From CAYWNA01 sp964459305 (GTDB lineage Bacteria > Planctomycetota > Planctomycetia > Pirellulales > Pirellulaceae), in contig CAYWNA010000037.1 of assembly GCA_964459305.1 (NCBI GenBank), positions 1 through 64,000 on the forward strand: DNA of 64,000 nt. Reading direction: 5' to 3'. The position numbers and the translations under genes are program-made. Numbering within the stretch: position 1 is the stretch's first letter; every line of letters begins with the position of its first letter. Of the stretch, positions 52,133 through 63,000 are shown in pieces. Under the pieces are notes generated by a model that saw only the letters and a list, made by a program, of their open reading frames with translations, did no database searches and was not told the DNA's origin.

Positions 52133-52533
52133 CCGAGTTATTTTCGACTGGGAGTGGCCCGTTCAGTCCTGCCCAACGAAATTCCGAGTGCGGAATGCCG
52201 CGGGATTGCAGGGCCTCGTCGCGTCCGCGTTCACATCCCGGCTGCTGCGGCTTGGCTTGCGGGGCCGAGCTACCGGTGACATGCGCAAAGTCGTCATCCG
52301 GCTGAACGGTCTGGAACCTGCGACGACTGCCGCTCCCTCAGGGCCAGACGGATAGCCGCTCTCTTCAGCGGCTGATATCGAAGATCCAAACGACGTACGA
52401 ACGTGGCTGGACAACGTCTATTCAGGTTAGGCCGCGCCAGAATCATCGCGTCGCCCTCAAGCTTTGTCTCACTGAATGACGAAGTCTCATGAGAGGGAGT
52501 GACTCATCCTTCGCAGCGACAAGGTTTTCGGAT
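52133..52533. other. 401-bp stretch without a recognisable gene
   Basis: A minus-strand frame is open at 52163-52414, but its Ser/Arg-rich translation shows no family features and no SD. Nothing else is supported here apart from the upstream region of the porin gene. Confidence 0.5.
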
Positions 52534-53841
52534 ATGGCAAACTCGGCAATCAAGCTCTGTGTGCTGTTCGCACTCACGGTGCTACCGGGATTCATGCAGC
52601 CAGGGTCGGGAGCGGAGACGATATCGCATGCCGCCTTGGCGCCGGAGCCGACGTGCGGAACCGTTTGCGATTCGAACGGTGCCCTAAGTTGTGCCAATGG
52701 TTGTGCTAGCACTGATTCTGCCTTCGAATGCCGTGACTCCCGTGAGGGCGAATCGTGGACGCTTTTCGACACGGACGATTGCTGTGCCGTCGACATCGGG
52801 GGCTGGATATCGGGCGGGGCAACCTTCAACGCGGATGGCAATAGAAGCGGAAACGGCAATGCTCCCTACGGCTACAACAATGTCTCCGATGGCGCTGTTC
52901 TCAACCAGCTTTGGATCTACGCCGAGCGGGCTGTGGACACTGGGGGCTGCGGCTTCGACTGGGGATTCCGCGTGGACTATTTTTTCGGTGTCGACGGCCC
53001 GGACAACCAGGCGTTTGCCGACGAGACTTGGGACTTCGGCTGGAACAGCGCACGCGACTATGGCTCGGCGATCCCGCAGTTGTACGGCGAGATCGGCATC
53101 GATGACCTCACCGTCAAAGTCGGGTACTTCTACACGATCGTGGGCTGGGAATATCCCCAGGCGCCCCAGAACTTCTTCTACTCGCACACTTTCACGTATT
53201 ACTACTCCGAGCCCAACACGCACGCCGGATTTCTCGCTAGTTTCGCTTTGAGCGATCAAGTGACGCTCCACGGTGGATGGACGTTGGGGATGGATAGCAC
53301 GTTTTCCAACCACCTTGACGCCTCGACCTTTCTCGGCGGGGTGGATTTGACGGTCACCGAAGACACAACGGTATACTGGGCTGTGCTCGCGGGCGATTGG
53401 GGCGACGGTACGGGCCGTGGCGGGGTGGCCAGCTACGATGGGAGCATCTATATCAACAGCATCGTTCTTGAACACATTCTTTCGGATCGTTTGACTTACG
53501 CGTTGCAGCACGACTTGGGAGCAAACTGGCGATCGGCAGGCGGCGATAGCCTATGGTATGCCATCGTGCAGTATCTGACTTACCAGATCAACGACTGCTG
53601 GCAGCTTGGTGGGCGATTTGAATGGTATCGCGACGAGGACGGCGTCCGCGTTGGCCAAGCCACTGCCGATGCTGGATCGTATTACGATGCAACGCTCGGG
53701 CTTAACTGGAAGCCACACCCCAACCTGACCGTCCGTCCCGAATTGCGATGGGACTGGTTCGACGGCTCTCAGTTGCCCTTCGACAATGGCACGGAGGACG
53801 ACTTGTTCACGTTCGGGGTGGATGCCGTCTTCACTTACTGA
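52534..53841 (+). CDS. Outer-membrane beta-barrel porin (BBP2-like)
   Basis: 435 aa from ATG 52534 (AAGG 9 nt upstream; ATG 52489 is an alternative), with a signal peptide (LCVLFALTVLPGFMQPGSGA). A Cys-rich linker (CGTVCDSNGALSCANGCAS, DDCCAVDIGGWISGG) precedes a long series of amphipathic strands with aromatic girdles: FDWGFRVDYFFGVDGPDNQ, IPQLYGEIGIDDLTVKVGYF, LHGGWTLGMDSTFSN, and the C-terminal VRPELRWDWFDGSQ ... FGVDAVFTY. It matches the outer-membrane beta-barrel family BBP2 common in planctomycetes. Likely a channel. Convergent with the hybrid kinase. Confidence 0.82.
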   Translation: MANSAIKLCVLFALTVLPGFMQPGSGAETISHAALAPEPTCGTVCDSNGALSCANGCASTDSAFECRDSREGESWTLFDTDDCCAVDIGGWISGGATFNADGNRSGNGNAPYGYNNVSDGAVLNQLWIYAERAVDTGGCGFDWGFRVDYFFGVDGPDNQAFADETWDFGWNSARDYGSAIPQLYGEIGIDDLTVKVGYFYTIVGWEYPQAPQNFFYSHTFTYYYSEPNTHAGFLASFALSDQVTLHGGWTLGMDSTFSNHLDASTFLGGVDLTVTEDTTVYWAVLAGDWGDGTGRGGVASYDGSIYINSIVLEHILSDRLTYALQHDLGANWRSAGGDSLWYAIVQYLTYQINDCWQLGGRFEWYRDEDGVRVGQATADAGSYYDATLGLNWKPHPNLTVRPELRWDWFDGSQLPFDNGTEDDLFTFGVDAVFTY

Positions 53842-53871
53842 TCGCCACGCCGTCAACGCCCCATTCGTTGA

Positions 53872-56838
53872 CTATCCATCGCGAGAGTTCTCGTCGCCAG
53901 GTTCGGCGTCAATTGATTTCGATAATTCGGCCAGAGCCGGTAGGAGTCGATCAATCGCGGCTTCCGCGGCCGCCCACGCTTCTTTCGCTGCGCTCACATT
54001 TTCCTCCTGCGCCAACGTTTCCAGTCTTTGCACCGCTTCACCCGCGGGCCGCGCGCCGAATGCAAGCACCGAACTCTTCAGCGAGTGAGCCGCCCGCTGC
54101 AGTTGGAAAGCGTCTTCGTTCGAGATGGCTTGGCGGACTTCCTCCATCAACTTCGGGTGTTCTTTGAAGAACAACTCCACCAACTCCCGAAGAACGTCCG
54201 CCTGCCCGCCCGCTCGTTTCAGGGCCTCACTTCGATCGAGCACTTGGCTTTTCTGCAAGTCTTCGTCGTGCGCGGCAGAAGGCTCGTCCGGGGCCGGGAC
54301 AACTGCTTCGACCGTTTCGTAGAGTTGGTCTACCTCAATCGGTTTGGCAATGTATCCGTCCATACCTGTTTGCAGGAATCGCTCTCGATCGCCTTTCATG
54401 GCATGGGCTGTCATAGCGATGATCGGGATTCGACCACCCGCCGTTTGCTCCCTTTCGCGAATGACCGTCGTGGCCTGCATACCATCCATCTCGGGCATTT
54501 CCACATCCATAAGCACGATGTCGAACGATTCTCTTTCAAGGGCGGCAACAGCTTCTTTGCCGTTTTCCGCGACGACAACAACGTGCCCACGTCGTTCGAG
54601 CAGATTCACGGCCACCTTCTGGTTGACCAATCCGTCCTCGGCAAGAAGGATTCGCCGCGGGGAGACCCTGCCCAGCTGCTGGTCAATAGTGACGGCCGAC
54701 GGCTGCTCCTCGGAAGCAGCGCTCAGCACTCGCGTGATGGCGTCCAGCAAGTCGGGGGCTTTGATCGGCTTCGTCAAACAGCGAACGATTCCTAGCTCGC
54801 GACAGCGGTCCGCGTCGTCGGCCAGCCCGGCCGACGACAGCATCATCAGCGTCGTCTGGGCCAGGTCTGGGTTCTGCTTGATCCGCTCGGCCAGCGTGAA
54901 GCCGTCCATTTCAGGCATCATCGCATCCAGGAGCACGAGCTGGAAAGGCTTGCCTGCGCTGGTGGCTCGATGCATTTCCACCAAGGCCTCCAATCCGCTG
55001 GCCACTGCAGTTTGATTCATGCCCCAATTAGCCAACGTTTCTTCCAGGATCAGTCGGTTGGTGCGATTGTCGTCCACGACCAACACGGGCAGATTACTGA
55101 TCGCCTTGGGCAGAGCGGGCGGTTTCGCCGACACGTCCAACTGCAAGTCGAATACCGAGGTAAAATGAAACTCGCTACCCCTTCCGGCCTCGCTTTCGAC
55201 CCAGATTCGTCCGCCCATCATGCCGACCAGTTGTGACGAGATGGTCAAGCCCAATCCCGTGCCGCCGAAGCGACGGGTCATGGAACTGTCCGCTTGGCTG
55301 AAGGCTTCGAAAATACGCTGCAGTTTATCCGGCGGGATGCCGATCCCCGTGTCGCGAACGACCACATGCAAACACGCCTGCTTGTCTGTCAGCGACTCGG
55401 TTTCCACGTCCACGACAACCTCGCCGTGCTTGGTGAACTTGATGGCGTTGCCAACCAGGTTGATGACAATCTGGCGCAGCCGCCCCGGGTCGCCAATCAA
55501 GGCGTCGGGCGTATCAGGCGAAATGCGACCCGCCAATTCCAGTCTTTTCTCGGCAGCCTGCATGGCGAGCGTATGCAGCGTGTCACCGAGGACGTCGCGC
55601 AGGCTGAAATCAATCGATTCCAACGCGAGCTTGCCCGCCTCGATCTTCGAGAAATCAAGGATGTCGTTCAACAGTCGCAATAACACGTCGGCCGACTGGC
55701 GGACGAGGTTTTGGTACTCATGCTGCTGAGGCGTGAGTTGCGTATTGAGTAGGAGTTCGGTCATTCCGATGATGCCGTTCATGGGCGTACGGATTTCGTG
55801 GCTCATGTTGGCCAAGAACTCGCTCTTCGCCTTATTCGCCGCTTCGGCGGCTTCTTTGGCGATCTGCAAGTTTCGTTCATATTCCTCACGCCTGGCGATT
55901 TCGCGTTGCAATTGCTCGTTGGCCGATGTCAGCCGTGCGGTCCGTTCTTCGACCAACTCCTCAAGATGATCCCGATGTTTAGTCAGCTCTTCCTCACTCT
56001 TGCGCAGCGCGTCCAGCGATTGGCCCAATTCCTGCGTCATGGTGTTGAACGTCGCGGCCAGTTCGCCGGTTTCGTCGTTGCTATCGACTTGGACCCTGTG
56101 GCTAAGTTCGCCGCCTTTGATTCGTTCGGCACCCCGCGTCAGCGCCACGATGGGCGCTGCCAGCTTGCGACCGAGTAGCCCGCCGATCACCAGCGACAAA
56201 GGCACGGTCACGCCAAACACGGCCAGCGCAGCCCAGAGGAATTGCCGTTCGCGTTTGAGCACCGTCTCTGCGGCGATGTCCATCGCCAGGATGACCTCAC
56301 ACTGGCCGTCGGAGCGGTAGACCGGCGCGTAGCCAGTCAACCAAGTGCCCCATTTGTCGGTATAGAACTCTTTTTCCACCAGCGGCTGGTCGAGCGTGGC
56401 GGCGTTGGCCACAAGCGTGGGGCTGGCGTCATCATAGTGTTCGCCCAAGTGAGCCAGATCGGCCGGATTGTCCTCCGCGTCGACGACAAAGAAGATCCGC
56501 TCGTCGGCGTTAGGGCGCACGGTGTAAACGTAGCGGTAACCCTTGCCGGCATCGCGAATCCGCTGCAACTCAAGCCGCAGGCGTTTGAAAGTAGGTTCCT
56601 CTTCCTGTTCACGACGGGTGAGCGTGGCATACGCGTCACCGTCCAATTGCCCGGACGCAATGCCGACCGCATCGCGGATCCTCTGACGAAGACCTTCTCG
56701 CAGCCAGTTCACGGTCACCAAATACAGGCCGATCGTCAGCAGAGCCGAGATCAGGACGGCGATGACTGCAAAACACGCCCCCAGTTTCGTCTGCAGCGTC
56801 ACTTTACGTCGACGTCTAGTGCCCATGGATTCTTGCAT
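53872..56838 (-). CDS. Hybrid sensor histidine kinase (Cache-HAMP-HisKA-HATPase-REC-REC-HPt)
   Basis: 988 aa from ATG 56838 (GTG 56859 is possible). Two membrane helices (about 20-42 and 195-220) bracket a periplasmic Cache-like sensor (YRYVYTVRPNADERIFFVVD). A HAMP (ERIKGGELSHRVQV) and coiled coil follow. HisKA has FLANMSHEIRTPMNG (His about 347), and HATPase has NLVGNAIKFTKHGEV and GGTGLGLTISSQLV. The first receiver Asp lies in LVLLDAMMPEMDG (about 638), the second in IVLMDVEMPEMDG (about 776). The HPt His lies in AAHSLKSSVLAFGA (about 919). A complete BarA/ArcB-type phosphorelay; the terminal regulator is not adjacent. Confidence 0.95.
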   Translation of the reverse strand: MQESMGTRRRRKVTLQTKLGACFAVIAVLISALLTIGLYLVTVNWLREGLRQRIRDAVGIASGQLDGDAYATLTRREQEEEPTFKRLRLELQRIRDAGKGYRYVYTVRPNADERIFFVVDAEDNPADLAHLGEHYDDASPTLVANAATLDQPLVEKEFYTDKWGTWLTGYAPVYRSDGQCEVILAMDIAAETVLKRERQFLWAALAVFGVTVPLSLVIGGLLGRKLAAPIVALTRGAERIKGGELSHRVQVDSNDETGELAATFNTMTQELGQSLDALRKSEEELTKHRDHLEELVEERTARLTSANEQLQREIARREEYERNLQIAKEAAEAANKAKSEFLANMSHEIRTPMNGIIGMTELLLNTQLTPQQHEYQNLVRQSADVLLRLLNDILDFSKIEAGKLALESIDFSLRDVLGDTLHTLAMQAAEKRLELAGRISPDTPDALIGDPGRLRQIVINLVGNAIKFTKHGEVVVDVETESLTDKQACLHVVVRDTGIGIPPDKLQRIFEAFSQADSSMTRRFGGTGLGLTISSQLVGMMGGRIWVESEAGRGSEFHFTSVFDLQLDVSAKPPALPKAISNLPVLVVDDNRTNRLILEETLANWGMNQTAVASGLEALVEMHRATSAGKPFQLVLLDAMMPEMDGFTLAERIKQNPDLAQTTLMMLSSAGLADDADRCRELGIVRCLTKPIKAPDLLDAITRVLSAASEEQPSAVTIDQQLGRVSPRRILLAEDGLVNQKVAVNLLERRGHVVVVAENGKEAVAALERESFDIVLMDVEMPEMDGMQATTVIREREQTAGGRIPIIAMTAHAMKGDRERFLQTGMDGYIAKPIEVDQLYETVEAVVPAPDEPSAAHDEDLQKSQVLDRSEALKRAGGQADVLRELVELFFKEHPKLMEEVRQAISNEDAFQLQRAAHSLKSSVLAFGARPAGEAVQRLETLAQEENVSAAKEAWAAAEAAIDRLLPALAELSKSIDAEPGDENSRDG

Positions 56839-57197
56839 CGTTGGAATGCGGCGAACCACAAAATCGACCCATCACGTTCATTGTAAGCGGTGACGGAGCG
56901 CCCCGAAACCGACATTCGCTGTTTATGGTGCCGCCGGCTTGCCGTTAAACGAACTAATAGGTCATTTCAAACCGGCCGCGGTATACTGAAGAGTCAGGGG
57001 CAGCGGTTGGCCCCCATACCTGACAGTACGCTTCATGTCCGCCATCCGCAATTCTGTTGGACGGCATATATCCCTCGCTTGCGCTTCGAGCTGGTTTGCA
57101 ATCTGTCAAACCTAACCGGGACGGTGTACAATGTCCGCCGTGTCATTGATGCCCGCCAAGGGCTCTTGTGAATCGAACGATCGTTGAGGACCCACGT
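56839..57197. other. 359-bp divergent intergenic region
   Basis: Lies between the hybrid kinase (minus) and the PQQ-propeller gene (plus) and should carry both promoters. No clear -35/-10 pair, hairpin or gene was found. Confidence 0.5.
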
Positions 57198-58460
57198 ATG
57201 ATGTCTACCCCCCACGCCGTCTTACGTTCTAGTCTCCTGCTCTTGCAGATCGGCCTCGTTGCGTGGCTCAGCTCGCCAGTCTTTGCCGACGATCCATCTT
57301 GGACTCGGTTTCACGGCCCGGACCACGACAATAAGTCGGCGGACACAGGGCTACTAATGGAATGGCCCGAGGGTGGGCCCAAGTTGCTCTGGACCGCCGA
57401 AGGAATAGGGTACGGATACTCCGGCGTAACCATTTCGGACGGCCGCATTTTCACATCGGGCAACATCGACAACCGTTCTGTTGTAACCGCTCTGGACGCC
57501 GCCGATGGGAAGATTCTGTGGCAGACACCAAACGGCAAGGCGTGGACGAAATCGTATCCCGGCACGCGGGGAACGCCCACCATCGACGGCGACCGCGTCT
57601 ACGACGAAAGTCCGCTCGGCGAGTTGATCTGTCTTGAGGCGGCTACCGGCAAGAAGATCTGGGGGCGGAACATCCTGGACGACTTCGAGGGCGAGAATAT
57701 TCGCTGGGCTCTATCCGAATCCGTCTTGATCGATGGGGATCGAGTGGTCTGCTGCCCGGGCGGAAAGACCAGCATGGTTGCGTTGGACAAGCAGACGGGA
57801 GATGTCGTGTGGAAAGCACCGAGCGCAGGCGAACCGCCCGGCTACGCCACACCCACCTTGGCGGAACACCAAGGATTGAGAATGATCATCACGCTGTCGC
57901 TGAAGTCGCTGATCGGCGTGAACGCCGACACGGGGGACTTGCTCTGGCAGGCCGAGCACGAATCGCTATTCGACGAAAACGTCCTACAGCCCGTCTATCA
58001 CGATGGCCAGGTCTTTATCAGCAGCTTGAAAACCGGTTCTGTGAAATGGAAAATCAACGTCGACGGCCAAAAGGCTTCCGTCGAAGAAATCTGGCGATCG
58101 GATCAGATGGACAATCACCACGATCACGTCATCTTATTGGACGGCTACCTCTACGGTTCTAGCTGCATCCGCAACAAGGGGAAATGGATTTGTCTCGACT
58201 GGAACACCGGCGAGATGGAGTATGCCGAGAAGGGTGTTGGCAAAGGTACCGTTACGTACGCAGACGGTTTGCTCTATACGCTCAGCGAACGTCGTGCCGT
58301 GGGGCTGGTCAAACCGACACCGTCCGCTCACGAGGTCGTCAGCCGATTCGAACTGCCCGATCAGGGCAAAGGACCAACGTGGGCACATCCGGTCGTCTGT
58401 GGCGGAAGACTCTACCTCCGTCACGGAGACTTCCTGTATGTGTACGACGTGTCGTTGTAG
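57198..58460 (+). CDS. Secreted PQQ-binding-like beta-propeller protein
   Basis: 420 aa from ATG 57198 (GAGGA upstream), with a signal peptide (LLLLQIGLVAWLSSPVFADD). Blades show the quinoprotein pattern: WTRFHGPDHDNKSADTGLL, then VVTALDAADGKILWQTPNGK, ICLEAATGKKIWGRNIL, MVALDKQTGDVVWK, LIGVNADTGDLLWQAEHE. Related to BamB/PQQ dehydrogenase-like propellers; no dehydrogenase active site is evident. It ends 1 bp before the transporter gene, so translation is likely coupled. Confidence 0.85.
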   Translation: MMSTPHAVLRSSLLLLQIGLVAWLSSPVFADDPSWTRFHGPDHDNKSADTGLLMEWPEGGPKLLWTAEGIGYGYSGVTISDGRIFTSGNIDNRSVVTALDAADGKILWQTPNGKAWTKSYPGTRGTPTIDGDRVYDESPLGELICLEAATGKKIWGRNILDDFEGENIRWALSESVLIDGDRVVCCPGGKTSMVALDKQTGDVVWKAPSAGEPPGYATPTLAEHQGLRMIITLSLKSLIGVNADTGDLLWQAEHESLFDENVLQPVYHDGQVFISSLKTGSVKWKINVDGQKASVEEIWRSDQMDNHHDHVILLDGYLYGSSCIRNKGKWICLDWNTGEMEYAEKGVGKGTVTYADGLLYTLSERRAVGLVKPTPSAHEVVSRFELPDQGKGPTWAHPVVCGGRLYLRHGDFLYVYDVSL

Positions 58461-58461
58461 A

Positions 58462-59439
58462 ATGGCCACTGTGAAAGCCACCACCGACTCGACATCGACA
58501 CGATTGCCCTGGCTGGGGACCGGCTGCTGCCTGTTCTCCGCTTTGTGTTACACCGCGGCGAACATCTGCCTGCGTCAATTGGCCGCGATCGAGATCGATC
58601 CGGCCTGGGTAATCTGTGTCAAGGAAACCGTGGCGGTCACGGTCGTCGGCCCCTGGCTCTTGTGGCAAGTTTTCAGCGGCGTCCGTTTTTCGTTTCCCGC
58701 CCGGGCAATAGCGGTGCTGGTATTGGCCGGGCTGGCCGTGCAGTTGGCTGGAAACCTGGGAATGCAATGGGCCTTCGGCGTTGTCGGTCTTACTATCAGC
58801 ATGCCCGTGGCGTTTGGTGTGATGCTGGTCGGAAGCGCCGTGATCGGCATCGTGTTGTTCGGCGAGATGCTCCCGCTTCGCTCGACAATAGCCGTGATCA
58901 TTGTAATCGCATCGATCGCGCTGCTGAGCTTTGGGGCGGCCGGAGACGGCCCCTCAGATGCGTCGGCCGAGGCGCCTGGCATGTTCCTCGTTCTGTTAGG
59001 TGTCGCGGCGGCGGCTGTCGGCGGGACCATGTTCGCGAGCCTGGGCGCCGCAATCCGGTATGCAGCCAAAGCGCACGTGCCCGTCGCTGTCACGGTCGTT
59101 GTGGTAACCGGTATGGGTGTGTTGTCGCTGGGGACCGTGAGCCTTGTACGGCTGGGACCGGCAAACATGTTGGCTACCGAGCCCCACGCGCTCGCCTGGA
59201 TGGTCGCCTCCGGCGTGTTCAATCTGGCGGGCTTTGCCTTGATCACCAAAGGACTGCAGCTCACAACTTTGGTGCGTGCCAACGTGCTGAACGCCTCGCA
59301 GGTCGCACTTGGGGCAATGGCCGGTATTCTGATGTTTCGCGAGCCGTACAACATCTGGCTGATTTGGGGTGTCGCCCTGACCATCGTCGGTATCACACTC
59401 TACGGTCATCCTCGCAAGCCGGCCGGACAGGCTTCCTGA
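58462..59439 (+). CDS. EamA-family (DMT) transporter
   Basis: 325 aa from ATG 58462, 1 bp after the previous stop. About ten membrane helices in two EamA halves: first half LPWLGTGCCLFSALCYTAAN, LVLAGLAVQLAGNLGMQWAF and ISMPVAFGVMLVGSAVIGIV; second half from FLVLLGVAAAAVGGTMFASL to PYNIWLIWGVALTIVGITL. The drug/metabolite superfamily exports small solutes; the substrate is unknown. Coupling to a PQQ propeller is unusual. A 24-bp perfect palindrome (TTGCGGACTTCG and its complement, 59571-59594) downstream may be its terminator. Confidence 0.9.
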   Translation: MATVKATTDSTSTRLPWLGTGCCLFSALCYTAANICLRQLAAIEIDPAWVICVKETVAVTVVGPWLLWQVFSGVRFSFPARAIAVLVLAGLAVQLAGNLGMQWAFGVVGLTISMPVAFGVMLVGSAVIGIVLFGEMLPLRSTIAVIIVIASIALLSFGAAGDGPSDASAEAPGMFLVLLGVAAAAVGGTMFASLGAAIRYAAKAHVPVAVTVVVVTGMGVLSLGTVSLVRLGPANMLATEPHALAWMVASGVFNLAGFALITKGLQLTTLVRANVLNASQVALGAMAGILMFREPYNIWLIWGVALTIVGITLYGHPRKPAGQAS

Positions 59440-59570
59440 TCGGGACGTCCCGGACACATTCTGGGCCGAAAGCCAGTACCAAGTGGTATTCACACGCTGC
59501 GACGTTCCGTTTGAGACAATACGAGAATCCACTCTCCACTGGTTGACTCGGCCATATTCCACGGACAACA

Positions 59571-59594
59571 TTGCGGACTTCGCGAAGTCCGCAA
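59571..59594. repeat. 24-bp perfect palindrome after the EamA gene
   Basis: TTGCGGACTTCG followed directly by its reverse complement, 132 bp downstream of the transporter stop. No T-run. The rest of the 59440-60032 gap shows no gene apart from the repeat at 59912. Confidence 0.6.
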
Positions 59595-59911
59595 TTATCT
59601 GAACGTGTCCGGGGATCGTTGTCTGTAGAGAACGCCTTCCGTGGGATGGAAATCAACTCGCGGTTCGCGGAACGGCACGAAAAACGTTCCCTACGGGACG
59701 CTTCACCCATCTGGATTTCAGGGAACTTTCAATTGTCGGAGACCTGCCGTGCAGGGCGATCCGGTCGTAGCCCGCGGGCGACTGAATCGCGGAGATTTGT
59801 CCACGAACGATTGACAGCCGTCACGTCAGGGAGAGAATTCGGACCATGGAGTTCCCCGATAGGCAGCCTCGCCGCTCGGCCTATCTTAAACTGGGCTTTG
59901 TTTGAAGACCC

Positions 59912-59966
59912 GTAGCTGAGCTCGCCAGCGTGCAGAAATTGTCCGCGTTCTGGCGAACGCAGCCAC
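59912..59966. repeat. Diverged GTAG palindrome pair
   Basis: GTAGCTGAGCTCGCCAGCG starts at 59912. On the opposite strand from 59966 the sequence is GTGGCTGCGTTC-GCCA-GAACGC, a 6-bp stem with the GCCA loop also found in the intact element at 33332. It ends 66 bp before the methyltransferase-PQQ gene. Confidence 0.6.
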
Positions 59967-60032
59967 GGCGGATTATGAGGTGCAAAACAGAGCCTAGCCT
60001 ATTTCAAGAAAGCAAAGTGACAGGAGCAAAAC

Positions 60033-63000
60033 ATGACCAGGAAAAAACGGATGAGACGTATTTGGATTCTGCTGCCGTTGTTCGTTCTGTGCACGCAGGG
60101 CAGCGTCATGAACGCTGCTGCAGTCGCCGACAAGGCCGAAAAGATCCTTGATACCGCGGGTACTAAAGGCGGCCTTGTGGTCCACGTCGGCTGCGCGGGT
60201 GGCGAGTTGACCGCGGCGTTTCGAGCGGGCGATGGTTACCTGGTTCTTGGGTTGGACGCGAATGAGCGTAACGTCCAGAAGGCTCGCGAGCTTGTCCGGT
60301 CGCTAGGACTCGATGGCGGAAAGGTGACGATCGATCGCTTCGACGGTACGCGGCTCCCGCTGATCGACAATCTCGTGAATCTGGTGGTGGCGAGTAGCGA
60401 GTGTCAGGTGCCACGTGAAGAGATCACCAGAGTGCTTGCCCCTGGTGGTGCCGCCATTACACTCGACCCTCAACTTTCAACCCTCGACACGCTTCGCAAA
60501 CCACGGCCTGAGGAGATCGACGATTGGACCCATTTCCTGCACGGGGCGGACGGGAACGCCGTGGCCCAGGATGACGTCGTCGGCTTTCCCAATCACATCC
60601 AATGGATCGGTTCACCCGAACACTCCCGTGATCACGAGTTCGCCACGTCCATGGATGTCATGGTGTCCGCGGGAGGGCGGATCTTCTACATCCTCGACGA
60701 AGGGTCGACAGCGCTGCCGTACCACTTGCCGGCGCGTTGGCATCTTGCGGCCAGGGATGCCTTCAACGGTGTGGTCCTTTGGAAACGACCTCTGACCGAC
60801 TGGCGGCCATATCAGGTCGGCGGTCGCAAATCGCTGGCCGCCGACCTCTGGCGCCGGCTGGTCGCGACCGAGAACGAGGTGTACGTGACCGAGACGATCT
60901 TCGGCCCTGTTGTGGCCCTTGACCCGAACACAGGCGAGACCCTTCGGACGTACAAGGGCACGGAGAAGACCGAAGAAATCATCTATGCAGACGGAATTCT
61001 ATATCTCGTCGCCACTACATCGGAGCCCGAAGACATCGACCGGCGCCAATTGGCGGTCAAGCGAACTACGCCTGACAAGAAACGCATCATGGCTGTGAAG
61101 GCCGACGATGGCGAGATTTTGTGGACCAAGGAAAACGACGACACCAAGGGCGTTCAGCCGTTGACGCTTGCCGTGAAAGACAAACGGTTGTTTTTCCAGA
61201 ACACCAGCAACGTCATCTGCCTGAAAGCTGGCACGGGCCAAGAGGCTTGGCGGTACGCCCGACAAAGCCCGTACACGCGTCCCGGTAACTCGACGCCAAC
61301 CTTGGTCGTATATGACGATGTGGTTTTGTCGGCGGATCGAGTGATGCGGCGAGGCGCCAAACCGTCCGCCAAAAAGAAAGCTGACCGCCAAGGTGGCGAG
61401 CTGATCGCGTTGTCGGCGAAGGACGGCAAGGAACTGTGGCGGTGCCCGTGCGGCGAGAACTACGGTTCGCCGGCCGACGTTTTCGTAGCTGGCGGGCTGG
61501 TATGGGTGGGAGAGCATCCCGGCCGGAACGCAAGCGATTACCACCACGGCCGCGACCTCCAAACGGGCGAGATCAAGAAGACATTCTCGCACACCGACAA
61601 TTGGCCGACCTGGCACCACCACCGCTGCTACCGCGATAAGGCGACCGAGAAGTACATCCTCGCCGGAAGGACGGGAATCGAATTCGTCGACCTCGATTCG
61701 GGTGAGTTGATCACGCACCACTGGGTCCGCGGCATCTGCGAGTATGGCATCATGCCAGCAAACGGCCTGATCTACTCGCCGCCCGACCAATGCGCGTGCT
61801 ACGCCGAGAGCAAGCTGCACGGTTTCCACGCCCTGGCAGCAAAGCGAGAGAAGTCAGATGTCGAAGGTCAGAAGTCAGAAAGGCTGCAAAAGGGCTCGGC
61901 CTACGGTCAAATCGGCAATCGGCAATCGGAAATCGCAAATCCGAGTGCTTGGCCGACCTTGCGACATGACAACAGCCGCAGCAGCCATACGCCCAAAGAA
62001 ATCTCGCTGAAGCTGAAGTCGGCCTGGAACACGGAACTCGGTGGCCGGCTTACGAGTCTTGTCAGTGCCGAGGGCAGGGTCTTTGTGGCACAGCCGGAAA
62101 CGCACATGGTGTTCTGTCTGGATGCCGTATCGGGCAAGATCGAATGGAGCTACCAAGCCGGCGGTCGGGTGGATTCACCGCCAAGCATCGCGGATGGCAT
62201 CGCCGTATTCGGCTGCCGAGACGGATGGGTCTACGCCTTGCGCACCTCCGACGGTCAGCTCATCTGGCGATTCCGCGCCGCACCGGAAGATCGCCGGTTG
62301 GTCGAGATGGATCAGGTCGCGTCGGTCTGGCCAGTCCACGGCAGCGTGTTGATCGAGGACGGCAACGTTTACTTCGCCGCCGGCAGATCCTCGTGCCTGG
62401 ACGATGGAATGTATGTCTACAAGGTGGACCTTGAAACGGGCAAGACGCTGCTGGAAAAGAACTTCAACAGCCGCGATCCGAAGACCGGGGCGTTCGTGAG
62501 CTTGTTCACACCTTTCGACGGCGAGTTGCTCCCCGATCGCGAACTTCCCGGCTTACTGCCCGACGTCTTCTCGTCCGACGGAAAGAATCTCTACCTGCGA
62601 TCTGTGCCGCTGGACCGCGATTTGGCGATCAAGGACAAGGAGTACGTGCCTCATTTGTTCGGTTCCATGGGATTCTTGGAGAACACGTGGTGGGAAAGGA
62701 GCTACTGGATCTACGGCTCGCACTTCTACGGCGGCGCCCGCGGTCATGGCTACGCAAAGACGCTATTCCCCGCCGGCCGAATTATCACCTTCGACGACGA
62801 TTCGGTCTACGGATACCTCGACCCGGCGCTGGTGACGAAGACGGCGGGCATTTTTCGCGTGCCCAAGAGTCCGGACTTCGTTGATCTGGCGGAGAAACTA
62901 AAGGCCCAAGGACGGCGCAGAGCGAAAAGCCGAAGAGGCAAGCCACAGCCAGCCGGGGCGGATTTCGACGCGGAGTCCATTCGCCGGACTTACGTTTGGA

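Noticed and set aside
52163..52414. Minus-strand 83-codon frame before the porin gene
   Set aside because: Ser/Arg-rich, no SD, no family features; probably a chance frame.
59393..59710. Minus-strand 105-codon frame after the EamA gene
   Set aside because: It runs across the 24-bp palindrome and overlaps the transporter's 3' end; no SD or motif.
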